From the NCBI RefSeq assembly GCF_904846345.1, contig NZ_CAJHAJ010000013.1, forward strand, positions 1-52,153: a stretch of DNA of 52,153 nucleotides. Reading direction: 5' to 3'. Source of the DNA: Psychrobacter maritimus. Its GTDB lineage: Bacteria; Pseudomonadota; Gammaproteobacteria; Pseudomonadales; Moraxellaceae. This document shows, one piece after another, positions 34,128 through 43,711 of the stretch (position 1 is the first letter of the stretch; every line of letters begins with the position of its first letter). A model generated the notes under the pieces. The model did no database searches. It was given only the letters and a program-made list of their open reading frames with translations, and had not been told where the DNA came from. Both the position numbers and the translations under genes were made by a program.

Positions 34128-34528
34128 TGAACGCTGCTAATAACCATGCAGCTGATAGCGGTGAAGCTAGCAACAGTGAAGCTAATATTAATATGTCTCA
34201 AGCTGAACAAAGCAATTTGATGACGGTATATCTGGCGTATGCCGAAGAAGCAGAGCGTCAGCATTACCTAACCGTTAAAGTCAGTCAAGGTACTACTTTA
34301 TATGAGGCTTTGGCGCAAGTGGGTTGGCTGGCACAGTTTGAAGAGCTGGAAAAATGGTGCGAACAAGCGGCTGATATGACGACGCCAACGGCTAAGCGTT
34401 GGCGTGTCGGGGTATATGCACAAAAGCAGCCACTAAATTATATATTGCAGCCTTTTGATCGGGTAGAGGTATATCGCAGCTTAAGCGCTGATCCTATGTC
34501 TCAGCGCAAAAATAAATCTCGGGGTTAA
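34127..34528 (+). CDS. rnfH: RnfH-family ubiquitin-like protein
   Basis: 133 residues from ATG 34127, which overlaps the preceding stop (TAATG). An upstream frame start at 34046 lies inside the preceding gene and is rejected. The first ~30 residues are polar. The beta-grasp domain follows: MTVYLAYAEEAERQHYLTVKVSQGTTLYEAL, then VGVYAQKQPLNYILQPFDRVEVYRSL, which is the RnfH signature (G--G------L--GDRVEIYRPL type). Family role is unclear: named after the Rnf locus, and linked elsewhere to toxin-like context with RatA. Here its partner is the membrane protein upstream, with bamE facing it. Confidence 0.88.
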   Translation: MNAANNHAADSGEASNSEANINMSQAEQSNLMTVYLAYAEEAERQHYLTVKVSQGTTLYEALAQVGWLAQFEELEKWCEQAADMTTPTAKRWRVGVYAQKQPLNYILQPFDRVEVYRSLSADPMSQRKNKSRG

Positions 34529-34578
34529 CCGTCAGTCGCTATGATTTGCTAGCTAGTCGTTATGGTTTTCGAGCAGAT

Positions 34579-34998
34579 TTACGACGCCGGTAAGCTGTCA
34601 ATACCTTCGATACGAGTGACTATACCATTATCATCAAAATAGACAATTAAATGCTGGCTGGCATTTTTAACATCGGCGATACCTTTGCGGCGACCTTCTG
34701 TCCCTGCTTTATAATCGTAAATATAATCCCAGCGCTTAGGCTCTAATGTATCTTTAATTGCCGGACTGCCAAGAATATAAAGTACCTGATTTTGATTCAT
34801 ACCCACTTGTAGTTTTTGTGCTTGGGTTTGGGTAATGGCGGTACCTTGTGGCAAATCAATCTTATACACACTTAGTAATGAGCAGCCAGACATAGCGACA
34901 GCGGCACTAAGCATACTGGTAATGGCAATCTTGCGTACTGCGCTTGCAGAGCTTAACGAACGAAAATTCAATGTCTTTATCATGGTAAGATGACTCAT
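34579..34998 (-). CDS. bamE: Outer membrane assembly lipoprotein BamE (SmpA/OmlA)
   Basis: Lipoprotein subunit of the BAM complex that inserts outer membrane beta-barrels. ATG 34998 gives 139 residues with an N-terminal signal and lipobox MSGCSLL; ATG 34983 is five codons later and equally possible, while a longer frame to 35112 adds 38 residues without signal character. No start has a strong ribosome site. The BamE fold is seen in VYKIDLPQGTAITQTQAQKL, VGMNQNQVLYILGSP and the KRWDYIYDY strand. Convergent with rnfH and divergent from fur, the order seen in Acinetobacter and Pseudomonas (fur next to omlA). Confidence 0.92.
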   Translation of the reverse strand: MSHLTMIKTLNFRSLSSASAVRKIAITSMLSAAVAMSGCSLLSVYKIDLPQGTAITQTQAQKLQVGMNQNQVLYILGSPAIKDTLEPKRWDYIYDYKAGTEGRRKGIADVKNASQHLIVYFDDNGIVTRIEGIDSLPAS

Positions 34999-35322
34999 AA
35001 AAAATGGGTTAGGCGCAGCTAAGAACCGATAAGGCTGGTCTTGCAGGCAATCTTGGACAAATGATACGTCATTTACTTGCAATTGCCTACCACTTACGAC
35101 ATTATTTACCAAACGCTATCTGGCGGTATTTATTATTTATATTTTAAATTCATAGACTTGGCGTCAAATTTTTATAAAAAATTGCTCTAGAAATTCGCCT
35201 AAGAGTGGCTAGGTTTTTATGGCTGATATTTTTTTATCCGCTATTATTACTCATGATTAATGATTTTTAACTCGTGTTTTTTGAATTTATTTGCTAAGAC
35301 TTTCATAGTCAGAAGGGATATT

Positions 35323-35757
35323 ATGGCTTCTTTTACCAATCAAGACTTACGTAAAGCGGGTTTGAAAGTAACGTTACCGCGTATCAAAATTTTAGAGCTG
35401 CTTGAAAGCGCAGAGCTGCATCATATGAGTGCAGAAGAGGTGTACAAGGCGCTGATTGAGCAAGGTGAGGATGTGGGTCTCGCCACCGTTTATCGCGTGC
35501 TGACGCAGTTTGAGCAAGCGGGTATCGTTGAGCGTCATAACTTTGAAAACAATCTATCGGTATTTGAGATTACCCAAGAAGAGCATCACGATCATCTGGT
35601 TTGTGATGTCTGCGGTAAGATTATCGAATTCCATAATGAAATCATCGAAGAAGAGCAGACCAAAGTAGCAGCAGAGCATGGCTTTAAGCTATCTGGTCAT
35701 TCTTTAGTACTCTACGGTATTTGTGATAATCAGGCTTGCAAAGACAACGCAAAATAA
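35323..35757 (+). CDS. fur: Ferric uptake regulator Fur
   Basis: 144 residues from ATG 35323, preceded by GAAGG; the frame continues upstream to 35260 but without Fur character. Dimeric Fe2+-dependent repressor of iron acquisition genes. Winged-helix N-terminus DLRKAGLKVTLPRIKIL, recognition helix region VGLATVYRVLTQFEQAGIV, then the His/Cys metal sites HHDHLVCDVCGKIIEF and CDNQAC. Divergent from bamE. No clear Fur box could be picked out in the spacer. A strong terminator follows. Confidence 0.97.
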   Translation: MASFTNQDLRKAGLKVTLPRIKILELLESAELHHMSAEEVYKALIEQGEDVGLATVYRVLTQFEQAGIVERHNFENNLSVFEITQEEHHDHLVCDVCGKIIEFHNEIIEEEQTKVAAEHGFKLSGHSLVLYGICDNQACKDNAK

Positions 35758-35795
35758 GCGTTTCAAAAAAATAGCTGATACTGCTAATTTTAAAG

Positions 35796-35836
35796 CCATA
35801 AAAAAGCCCTCACATTCGATGAGGGCTTTTTTATGG
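35796..35836. terminator. Bidirectional terminator between fur and pilU
   Basis: 17-bp perfect stem CCATAAAAAAGCCCTCA / TGAGGGCTTTTTTATGG, seven-base loop; the two genes converge here. Confidence 0.95.
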
Positions 35837-35884
35837 AAAATACTGAATAAATTAATAAGTAGGATCAAGCTAAGTAATATAAAG

Positions 35885-37006
35885 CTAGGTAATATCTAGC
35901 GATAAACTATCAGCGCCTTCATCTAAATTGGCGGTGCCATTTTTATTGCTCAATTTGATTTTTAAGCGCAAATCATTAGGAGAGTCGGCGTGCAGAATGG
36001 CTTCTTTATAGGTGATTTCGCCCTGTTCATACAAATCAAACAGCGCTTGGTCAAAGGTCTGCATACCACTCTCGCGTGAGCGCGTCATCACATCTTTGAT
36101 TTCATGAACCTCACCCTTACGGATATAGTCACTAATCAGCTGTGAGTTTAATAAAATCTCAATAGCAGCGCGGCGTCCTTTGCCATCAGGCGTTGGAATC
36201 AGTTGCTGAGCGATAATAGCTTGTAAGTTCAGTGATAAATCCATAAACAACTGATTATGGCGACTGGTTTCAAAGAAGTGAATAATACGGTCAATAGCTT
36301 GGTTGGCGTTATTGGCGTGTAAGGTGGCAAAGACCAAATGTCCGGTCTCAGCATATTGAATCGCATAGCTCATGACCTCGCGGTTACGAATCTCGCCAAT
36401 CAAAATAACATCAGGCGCTTGGCGTAAGGTGTTTTTCAGCCCTGCTTCAAAAGAGTGGGTGTCGATACCGACTTCACGCTGAGTAATGATACAACCGCGA
36501 TGCTTATGGACAAACTCGATAGGATCTTCGATGGTAATAATATGACCGTGTGAGTTCTGGTTACGATGCCCAATCATTGCCGCAAGGGTGGTGGATTTAC
36601 CGGTACCCGTTGCACCAACCAGCAAGATAATACCGCGCTTTTTCATCGCCAGCTCTTTTAACGCTGGTGGCAGGCGCAGTTCTTCAACCGTTGGGATTTT
36701 ATTCTCAATTTTCCGTAAAATCATTCCCGCCATGTCGCGCTGGATAAAGGCACTAACCCGAAAACGCGCTTGCTGAGCTTGGTCTGTAATCGCAAACTGA
36801 CACTCATTGGTTTCGTCGAATTCTTTTTGTTGGCTTGGCGTCATCACGCCTTTAACCAATCTCATAGTTTGCTCAGCCGTTAACGGCGTTTTGCCCACGG
36901 GCAAAATTTTGCCATTAATTTTCATGGATGGCGCAACGTCAGCGGTAATAAAAAGGTCAGAGCCGTTTTTATTGATCATTAACTGTAAAAGTTTATCAAT
37001 GTCCAT
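35885..37006 (-). CDS. pilU: Type IV pilus retraction ATPase PilU
   Basis: 373 residues, hexameric secretion-type ATPase that assists PilT in retraction. PAS-like N-domain, Walker A GATGTGKSTT (131-140), Asp box IEDPIEFVHKHRGC, Walker B DVILIGEIRNRE and His box GHLVFATLHANNANQ. It lacks the AIRNLIRE motif of PilT and has SDYIRKGEVHEIK there, which identifies it as PilU. It follows pilT by 170 bp on the same strand. The end overlaps a 15-bp imperfect duplication (AAGCTA-GTAATAT at 35867 and 35882). Confidence 0.95.
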   Translation of the reverse strand: MDIDKLLQLMINKNGSDLFITADVAPSMKINGKILPVGKTPLTAEQTMRLVKGVMTPSQQKEFDETNECQFAITDQAQQARFRVSAFIQRDMAGMILRKIENKIPTVEELRLPPALKELAMKKRGIILLVGATGTGKSTTLAAMIGHRNQNSHGHIITIEDPIEFVHKHRGCIITQREVGIDTHSFEAGLKNTLRQAPDVILIGEIRNREVMSYAIQYAETGHLVFATLHANNANQAIDRIIHFFETSRHNQLFMDLSLNLQAIIAQQLIPTPDGKGRRAAIEILLNSQLISDYIRKGEVHEIKDVMTRSRESGMQTFDQALFDLYEQGEITYKEAILHADSPNDLRLKIKLSNKNGTANLDEGADSLSLDIT

Positions 37007-37176
37007 AACGTACCTACACTTGGAATATATAGATTAAAAGGTGCTTCAATAAACTTTTAAAGACTGCCAATAACGACCATTAAAAATGAATAAAGCCGAT
37101 TAAAAATCTATGATTGTCAATTTGTAATGTTATCAAAACTTAGTGCTACAAGGGTTTAGTCTTCTAAACACCAGTA

Positions 37177-38232
37177 CTAAATAAACGCCTCAGGCTGCTT
37201 AGCATAAGGACGTGCAACATCTTTGCTAATAGTACCTTTTGAGACAAGATTTTTAAGCGTTTGGTCAAGGGTAATCATGCCATCACCAGCACCCGTCTGA
37301 ATAGAGGAGTACATCTGAGCGATTTTATTCTCACGTATCAAGTTACGAATAGCAGGCGTGCCTAGCATAATCTCATGCGCAGCAATTCGTCCGCCGGTTT
37401 GACGACGCAAAAGAGTCTGTGAGATGACCGCTTGCAACGATTCTGAAAGCATCGCTCGAATCATGTCTTTTTCAGCAGCAGGGAAGACGTCAATCACACG
37501 GTCAATGGTTTTTGCCGCTGAGCTGGTGTGCAAAGTACCAAAGACCAAGTGTCCCGTTTCAGCGGCTGTCAAGGCTAAGCGAATAGTCTCAAGGTCACGT
37601 AGCTCACCAACGAGGATAACGTCTGGATCTTCACGTAACGCAGAACGCAACGCAGGCTCGAAACCTAAAGTATCGCGGTGGACTTCACGTTGGTTAATCA
37701 AGCTCTTTTTAGACTCGTGGACAAATTCAATCGGGTCTTCAATGGTTAAAATATGCTCTTTACGCGTTTCATTGATATAGTCAATCATGGCTGCCAGCGT
37801 GGTAGACTTCCCTGAACCCGTCGGACCTGTAACCAATACTACGCCGCGTTTAAAGTCAGACACACGTTTGAAAACCTCGCCCATACCCAAGTCTTCCATG
37901 GTAAGGACTTTAGAGGGAATGGTACGAAAGACCGCGCCTGCACCGCGATTTTGGTTAAAAGCGTTAACACGAAAGCGCGCTAAATTTGGAATCTCAAAAG
38001 AGAAATCGGTCTCAAAAAACTCTTCAAAGTCGGCACGCTGCTTATCATTCATGATGTCATAAATCAGCTGATGCACGACCTGATGGCTCATCTCTGGCAT
38101 ATTGATACGGGTCATCTCACCATCGACACGAATCATCGCTGGCATACCGGCTGAAATATGTAAATCTGAGGCTTTATGCTTGACCGTAAAGCGCAGCAAG
38201 TCTTCGATGCTTAAGTTATTCTTTTCAGCCAT
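37177..38232 (-). CDS. pilT: Type IV pilus twitching/retraction ATPase PilT
   Basis: 351 residues, cytoplasmic hexameric motor that depolymerises pili and powers twitching and DNA uptake. Walker A GPTGSGKST (136-144), Asp box TIEDPIEFVHESKKS, Walker B DVILVGELRDLET, His box GHLVFGTLHTSSAAKT and the PilT-specific AIRNLIRE near residue 310. Complete and of standard length. The divergent yggS neighbour is the classical gammaproteobacterial order. Together with the pilin at 4948 it shows this organism has retractile type IVa pili, relevant to the glycosylation cluster. Confidence 0.97.
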   Translation of the reverse strand: MAEKNNLSIEDLLRFTVKHKASDLHISAGMPAMIRVDGEMTRINMPEMSHQVVHQLIYDIMNDKQRADFEEFFETDFSFEIPNLARFRVNAFNQNRGAGAVFRTIPSKVLTMEDLGMGEVFKRVSDFKRGVVLVTGPTGSGKSTTLAAMIDYINETRKEHILTIEDPIEFVHESKKSLINQREVHRDTLGFEPALRSALREDPDVILVGELRDLETIRLALTAAETGHLVFGTLHTSSAAKTIDRVIDVFPAAEKDMIRAMLSESLQAVISQTLLRRQTGGRIAAHEIMLGTPAIRNLIRENKIAQMYSSIQTGAGDGMITLDQTLKNLVSKGTISKDVARPYAKQPEAFI

Positions 38233-38593
38233 AATCGGATATTCCTATCAATAAATAAGGGTGAGCCAAAAAGCGTATAGAATGTATAACGTATACTTAT
38301 TCTATAACGCCATCTAAGCCAATTATCTTAAAAATATGTTGATCTTCGCTGTATTTGTTACCATTACTACTGTCTTTAGTAGTAAATGTTAGACCATGTA
38401 ACAATATCATAACAAGACTATGGCTATTTAACCATCTACTATATAAATAAAATGCAAAAATAGTTCAGTAATTCTTGGTTTTATGAATATTGATTTATTA
38501 TTTCTCTATTAAAAGAGTATTTATCAAAAGTTAAAATGACTTATAAAAATAATGATCTAAGACAATAGCATCCTTTATCCCTGTGAGCCTTTT
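38233..38593. other. Divergent spacer between pilT and yggS
   Basis: About 360 bp of AT-rich DNA with promoters for both genes expected. No ORF, RNA or strong hairpin was recognised. Confidence 0.5.
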
Positions 38594-39373
38594 ATGAACG
38601 ATATCTTTAAGCAAACCCATAAAAATAATATTCCTACTGTTGTGACTGCATTTGATACGCAAAATGAGGAAGGTAACATCGAGAATATAAATCTAATTGA
38701 AAGTTGGCAGCAGGTTAATAAACAGGTGGCGCAGGCGTGTGCCCAAGCGCCAAGGCAGCATAATGCGGTCACCTTACTGGCGGTATCCAAAACCAAGCCT
38801 GCTGAGATGATCGTAACATTAGCGCGGCAAGGGCAGCGTGATTTTGGTGAAAATTATCTGCAAGAGGCGCTTGAAAAAATACAAGTTTTACGAGAACAGC
38901 CAGAATGCAAACCTATCATTTGGCATTATATTGGCAGCATTCAGCGTAATAAGACCCGTGATATTGCTGAGAATTTTGATTGGGTGCAAACGCTGGAGCG
39001 CGAGATTATTGCCAAGCGCCTCAATGAGCAACGCCCAGCTGAACTGCCGCCGCTTAATGTTCTGATACAAGTCAATATCGATAATGAAGACAGCAAGTCC
39101 GGCTGTTTGCCAGCCGAATTGCCCGCATTGATATCTGCCATTAAACATTACGAGCGCTTGCAACTGCGTGGTTTGATGATTATTCCGGCGAAAGCCAACA
39201 CCGATGCCTTTGCTCGAACCAAGCAGTTATTTGAAGATATCAAGATTGAGCATCCAGAGTTACCGCAGTGGGATACGCTGAGCATGGGCATGAGTGGTGA
39301 CATGGGTGAAGCCATTGCCAATGGCTCGACCATGGTACGCGTCGGCACGGCAATATTTGGCGCGCGTGCCTGA
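38594..39373 (+). CDS. yggS: Pyridoxal phosphate homeostasis protein YggS
   Basis: 259 residues; single-domain TIM-barrel PLP-binding protein (PLPBP/PROSC family) that buffers free PLP and affects amino acid balance; no known catalytic activity. PLP lysine K66 in LLAVSKTKPAEM, GENYLQEA, HYIGSIQRNK, the phosphate-binding MSMGMSGDMGEAI and STMVRVGTAIFG at the end. The N-terminal ~38 residues extend beyond most members and look like a polar leader; a later start is possible but no better ribosome site is visible. Confidence 0.95.
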   Translation: MNDIFKQTHKNNIPTVVTAFDTQNEEGNIENINLIESWQQVNKQVAQACAQAPRQHNAVTLLAVSKTKPAEMIVTLARQGQRDFGENYLQEALEKIQVLREQPECKPIIWHYIGSIQRNKTRDIAENFDWVQTLEREIIAKRLNEQRPAELPPLNVLIQVNIDNEDSKSGCLPAELPALISAIKHYERLQLRGLMIIPAKANTDAFARTKQLFEDIKIEHPELPQWDTLSMGMSGDMGEAIANGSTMVRVGTAIFGARA

Positions 39374-39470
39374 TTTTGAGCTTGTTATTAATTGACTGTT
39401 AAAGCATTAAACTACTAAGCTGACACTCAATTGATTCATCACATATTAATACCAAATTTGAACCGATTTT

Positions 39471-40748
39471 TTACTTAACCGCTTCTTCAAGTTTGGTGAC
39501 AAGTAGTTGGGTAATTTTAAGATTGTCGGTAGCGATAATCTCAAAACGATAATTGGCGTATTCGATGGTATCGGTTTTTTTAGGAATTTTGCGCAGCATA
39601 TACATCATAAAACCGCTGATGGTTTCATAGTTCTGACTGCGCGGTAAATTAACAATATCTAGTGCCCGAATGACGTCTTCAATCGGCGTCATACCATCGA
39701 TAAGCCACGAATTATCCGTACGCTGCACGATAGGCTGCTCTTCAACCGTCACCAGCTCACCCATGACAATGCTCATCACATCGCGTAGGGTAATGACGCC
39801 AACCACCAAGCCATATTCATTAACGATAACGGCAAAGTCAGCACCCGTTGATTTAAACATCTCTAATACTTCAAACAAAGACAAGGTATCGGGTACAAAT
39901 AATGCCGGTTTTAATAGCGCTTTGTCAGTTAGGCTAACCTCTTGCTGGTTAAGTACCAAGGCTAAAAAGCTGCGCGACTCTACATAACCGATAATTTGTT
40001 CTAAATCGTCTTCCTCACAGACCAAAAACTTATTATGCGGCTGCGCAATCATCACCTCGACCACTTCCTCTGTACTGGTCTTGCTATCAAAATACACGAT
40101 ATGCTCACGCGGATTCATCACTGAGGTGACGGTACGCTCTTGCATCTCAAAGATGTTTTCGATCAAATGGTGCTCTTGTTTTTTGAGCACACCGGCTTCA
40201 GCGCCAGCGTCCATTACCGCATAGATATCTTCTGGAGTAATGTCATCTTGGCGAATGGTTGATATGTCAAAAAGCTCAAAGATAAGGTTTGCGGCGCCAT
40301 CAAAGACCCAAATAACCGGCTTAAAGATAAAAGTCAACGCCATCATCGGGCGTACCAGTCGTACAGCAAAGATTTCTGCATTAGACATCGCCAAGCGCCT
40401 AGGCATCAAATCAGCAAGTAAGGAAAATAAACTGGTAATAAGCACGAACGAGATGATAGATGCCGCCGCTTCATGCTTAATCAACAGTTGCAAATAAGGG
40501 CTAATGGCTGACTCACCAACCGCACCGGCTGAAATGGCGACGGCGTTCAGAACAACTTGCACCACAGTAATAAATCCACCAGGATTTTCTTGCATATGCA
40601 GGACATCAAGGGCGCGGACTTCGCCTTCTTTTGCCATGATTTGGAGCTTAATCTTGCGACCAGCAGCGATGGCAATCTCGGCGGCAGAGACAAAAGCACT
40701 CAAGGTAAGTAATAAAAGAAGGAAGATAGTAGCGGTGATCAAACTCAT
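39471..40748 (-). CDS. CNNM/CorC-type transporter-associated protein (hemolysin-like, DUF21-CBS)
   Basis: 425 residues. The N-terminal DUF21 membrane domain (about 1-190, starting MSLITATIFLLLLLTL and with SAAEIAIAAGR) is followed by two CBS domains (about 205-330, SVMNPREHIVYF and YGLVVGVITLRDVMS) and a C-terminal CorC/HlyC FAD-binding-like domain (about 345-425, SWLIDGMTPIEDV). The order matches bacterial TlyC/YtfL/YoaE-type proteins, related to CNNM Mg2+ transporters. A role in divalent cation or polyamine homeostasis is plausible; 'hemolysin' in older annotation is misleading. Transcribed alone. Confidence 0.9.
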   Translation of the reverse strand: MSLITATIFLLLLLTLSAFVSAAEIAIAAGRKIKLQIMAKEGEVRALDVLHMQENPGGFITVVQVVLNAVAISAGAVGESAISPYLQLLIKHEAAASIISFVLITSLFSLLADLMPRRLAMSNAEIFAVRLVRPMMALTFIFKPVIWVFDGAANLIFELFDISTIRQDDITPEDIYAVMDAGAEAGVLKKQEHHLIENIFEMQERTVTSVMNPREHIVYFDSKTSTEEVVEVMIAQPHNKFLVCEEDDLEQIIGYVESRSFLALVLNQQEVSLTDKALLKPALFVPDTLSLFEVLEMFKSTGADFAVIVNEYGLVVGVITLRDVMSIVMGELVTVEEQPIVQRTDNSWLIDGMTPIEDVIRALDIVNLPRSQNYETISGFMMYMLRKIPKKTDTIEYANYRFEIIATDNLKITQLLVTKLEEAVK

Positions 40749-40883
40749 GACGGACTCGGATAAAAATAGGTAGGGTAGCTAAATTAAAAACAGTAGTTGG
40801 AATAGGGTGAAGTAAGCGATTATGTATAAAAATTTGGGGCAAGTAGCAGATAATGAAAATTATTTATCAATAAAAACTAAAAA

Positions 40884-40903
40884 AGCTGGGTAAGCACCCA
40901 GCT
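40884..40903 (-). terminator. Rho-independent terminator after nadE
   Basis: AGCTGGGT, loop AAGC, ACCCAGCT; the A-run on its left (40876-40884) supplies the U-tract of leftward transcripts. Confidence 0.85.
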
Positions 40904-41038
40904 AATTATAAAACACTTGAATAAAGTTATATAAAAACTTAAATCTATCCAACCTTTTAGTTTGTCATTTAAATAGAGGTTAATCTAAAAAATAACGGCA
41001 TATCTAAAAGGTTGTAATGATAAATCAGTAGTTAAAGC

Positions 41039-42742
41039 TTAGCCTTTTATTGACCACTTATTCACCAGTGGGAAACGACGCTCGCGACCAAAGGCTTTAT
41101 GGCTAATCTTAGTGCCAATCGGTGCTTGCGAGCGTTTGTACTCGCTGTTATCAACCATTTTAATAACCTTGGCGACCAAATCAGCATCAAAGCCTTTATC
41201 GACAATATCTTGATAGCCCATATCTTCATCGATATACGACATTAAGATACCATCTAAGACATCATAGTCAGGCAGGCTATCTTGGTCTTTTTGATCAGGA
41301 CGCAGCTCAGCCGATGGCGGACGCGTAATCACACGCTCAGGGATAACTGGCGTATCTTCTAAGCGGTTACGGTAGCTTGCAAGTTTATAAACTTGTGATT
41401 TATAAACGTCTTTTAGCACATCAAAGCCGCCAGCCATATCACCGTATAACGTTGAGTAACCAACAGCCAATTCTGATTTATTACCCGTAGTGATGACCAA
41501 ATGACCAAATTTATTAGACAGTGCCATTAACACCACACCGCGTGCGCGCGCTTGGATATTCTCTTCGGTAGTATCAGCAGGAGACTTGTTAAATAGTGGC
41601 GCTAAGGTATGGCGGATACCTTCAACCGCATCAAAAATTGGGCAAACGGTATAAGAAACGTTTAAGCGACGTGCTTGTGCTTGCGCATCTTCTAAGCTGA
41701 TTTGTGAGGTGTATTCGTACGGCATCATCACCGCATAGACTTTATCAGCGCCTAGAGCGTCGACGGCAATACACAAGGTCAAGGCTGAATCGATACCGCC
41801 TGATAAGCCAACGATGATTCCAGTGAACCCTGAAAGGTTGACGTAATCACGGAGACCAACAACCAGCGCTTGGTACATCTCTGACTCACGGCTCAATGAT
41901 AAAGGCGCTTTTGCTTGCGTATCAAATTTTGCCGTCTTTACATTAAATGTCGCTAGCATGAGCTGATTCATAAAGCGTGAGGCTTCGTGAGCTACGCTGC
42001 CATCGGCTTGGATGGCCATAGAGCCGCCGTCAAAGACCAAGTCATCTTGACCGCCAACCGCGTTTAGATAAACGATAGGCAAATTGTTTTCGCGACTACG
42101 TTTGGCCAGCATGGTTTTACGGTTGTCTTGTTTTTCAATCTCAAAAGGTGAGGCGTTTAAGCTCACAATCAAGTCAGCGCCTTGTTTTTTAAGCTCGGCA
42201 ATCGGACCTTTTTCCCATAAATCTTCGCAGATAAGTAGACCGATGGTAATGCCTTTATAGTCAAATAAAACTTGATTGCGACCTTTATCAAAATAACGGC
42301 GCTCATCAAATACGCCATAATTTGGCAAGATTTGTTTATGATAAAAGCCTTTTTGATGACCGTTATGCAAAATCGCAGCCGAGTTAAAGGTGCCATGATG
42401 ATCAACATGCGGATAGCCTACAATCATCACGATATCATCGATATCACTTAAAGACGACAGCGCGCTTTTGATACGACCTGAAAGACTAGGACGTAGCAAT
42501 AAATCTTGTGGTGGGTAGCCCAATAATGCTAACTCTGGGAAGATAATTACATCAGCGCCTTGCTCACGGGCTTGTAGTGCGAGCGTGCGCATTTTTTCAG
42601 CGTTGGCTGTGATATCACCAACCAAAAAATGCGATTGGGCTAGCGCAAAAGTCACGCTGTCTTGCGGTTTAGATGCCGTATTGGCGTCATTTGAGGCAGT
42701 AGAATTGGGATTATCAGTATCTTTTGCAGTGTCTCTTGACAT
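41039..42742 (-). CDS. nadE: Glutamine-dependent NAD+ synthetase
   Basis: Last step of NAD synthesis, amidating deamido-NAD with ammonia from glutamine. ATG 42742 is chosen because AGGA lies eight bases upstream; the frame extends to 42808 without a ribosome site. 567 residues. The N-terminal nitrilase-type amidotransferase domain has FPELALLGYPPQDLL (Glu), a Lys in FYHKQILPNYG and the Cys in GLLICEDLWE. The C-terminal NAD synthase domain has the P-loop GLSGGIDSALT and later TTGNKSELAVGYSTLYGD. Ends SIKG with GREREFP-like motif AFGRERRFP. Monocistronic. Confidence 0.96.
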   Translation of the reverse strand: MSRDTAKDTDNPNSTASNDANTASKPQDSVTFALAQSHFLVGDITANAEKMRTLALQAREQGADVIIFPELALLGYPPQDLLLRPSLSGRIKSALSSLSDIDDIVMIVGYPHVDHHGTFNSAAILHNGHQKGFYHKQILPNYGVFDERRYFDKGRNQVLFDYKGITIGLLICEDLWEKGPIAELKKQGADLIVSLNASPFEIEKQDNRKTMLAKRSRENNLPIVYLNAVGGQDDLVFDGGSMAIQADGSVAHEASRFMNQLMLATFNVKTAKFDTQAKAPLSLSRESEMYQALVVGLRDYVNLSGFTGIIVGLSGGIDSALTLCIAVDALGADKVYAVMMPYEYTSQISLEDAQAQARRLNVSYTVCPIFDAVEGIRHTLAPLFNKSPADTTEENIQARARGVVLMALSNKFGHLVITTGNKSELAVGYSTLYGDMAGGFDVLKDVYKSQVYKLASYRNRLEDTPVIPERVITRPPSAELRPDQKDQDSLPDYDVLDGILMSYIDEDMGYQDIVDKGFDADLVAKVIKMVDNSEYKRSQAPIGTKISHKAFGRERRFPLVNKWSIKG

Positions 42743-43711
42743 TGTTATTGTTCCTATCAATAGGTTGTGTAAATGTGTTGAATCCGTCTTGGTTTCAAAT
42801 AAAACCAAATCAAAGTAATTTATAAAAGTAACGCAAAATATAAGTGTTTAATTAGGCACTCAAAACACGACGCTTGAATAGTGAGTCGAAATAATGAGCG
42901 CCAAGCTTGGATAGGCATCAATATAATGCTTATCGACAATACCAAAATATGCAGCGCCGCTCTAAATACCAGTGATTAAGACAGTCTAGAGTAGGGTGGC
43001 AGATGAGGATTGCAAGAAGTAATTTTCAAAACGCCAAGGCTGATAATGCTAAAAACCTATAAGGTCATACTAACTTAACAGCATCCAAGCGTTCAGATTA
43101 ATCCCTTTAGTATAACATCAATTGTCCGTACTAATAGAACTGAGCAGTGATTTAGCTGGCAAGATATCACAGCAGAAGTGACTAAAAAGGCGATAGATAG
43201 CCGTTATTCTACAAGGATAAATCTGCTTAGGAATTTTTGCGTGCAAGCACCTATATTCACTGATAATGCGTACAGATAAATGTAAGTAAAGATTACAACA
43301 TAGTCTTATTTATTGGGTTTATTTTATTGCATAATAAACCGTTACTGTCGGCGGGTTACCTCATTTAAGTGCAGGTAAATATCAAATTAACGCTATTTTA
43401 ATCAGCAAAGATTGTTTTTAGAAATTAATGCTGTTTTGCTAGCCAAATATGATGTTTATAAAGGTGCTGTATGGTACGGTAGCTGTATTGCGCGCTGTAT
43501 TGACAGCAACTGCTTTACGTAGCAGTTACGACGAAACTTATTATCCAATATTAACTATTACCTAATATTTACCACTTAACATACTCGCTAAGGGATACCA
43601 ATAACGGACATGGTCTGTAACGGACAAGCTCTGTGATTTTTATCCACCTATTTATAAACGTTACAGCAAAGCCGGATTGGCTTTTTGCTGCCTGCTCTTG
43701 GTTTATACGCT
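42743..43711. other. Divergent spacer between nadE and the PerM-family gene
   Basis: Almost 1 kb without a believable gene. It holds the nadE leader on its left and the permease promoter on its right. A small palindrome CTGCTTTACGTAGCAG occurs near 43509. No ORF over 60 codons with a ribosome site, RNA gene or repeat array was seen. Confidence 0.5.

Noticed and set aside
35113..35322. Longer N-termini for BamE (to 35112) and Fur (from 35260)
   Set aside because: The extra residues lack signal or family character, and the downstream Fur ATG has a proper ribosome site.
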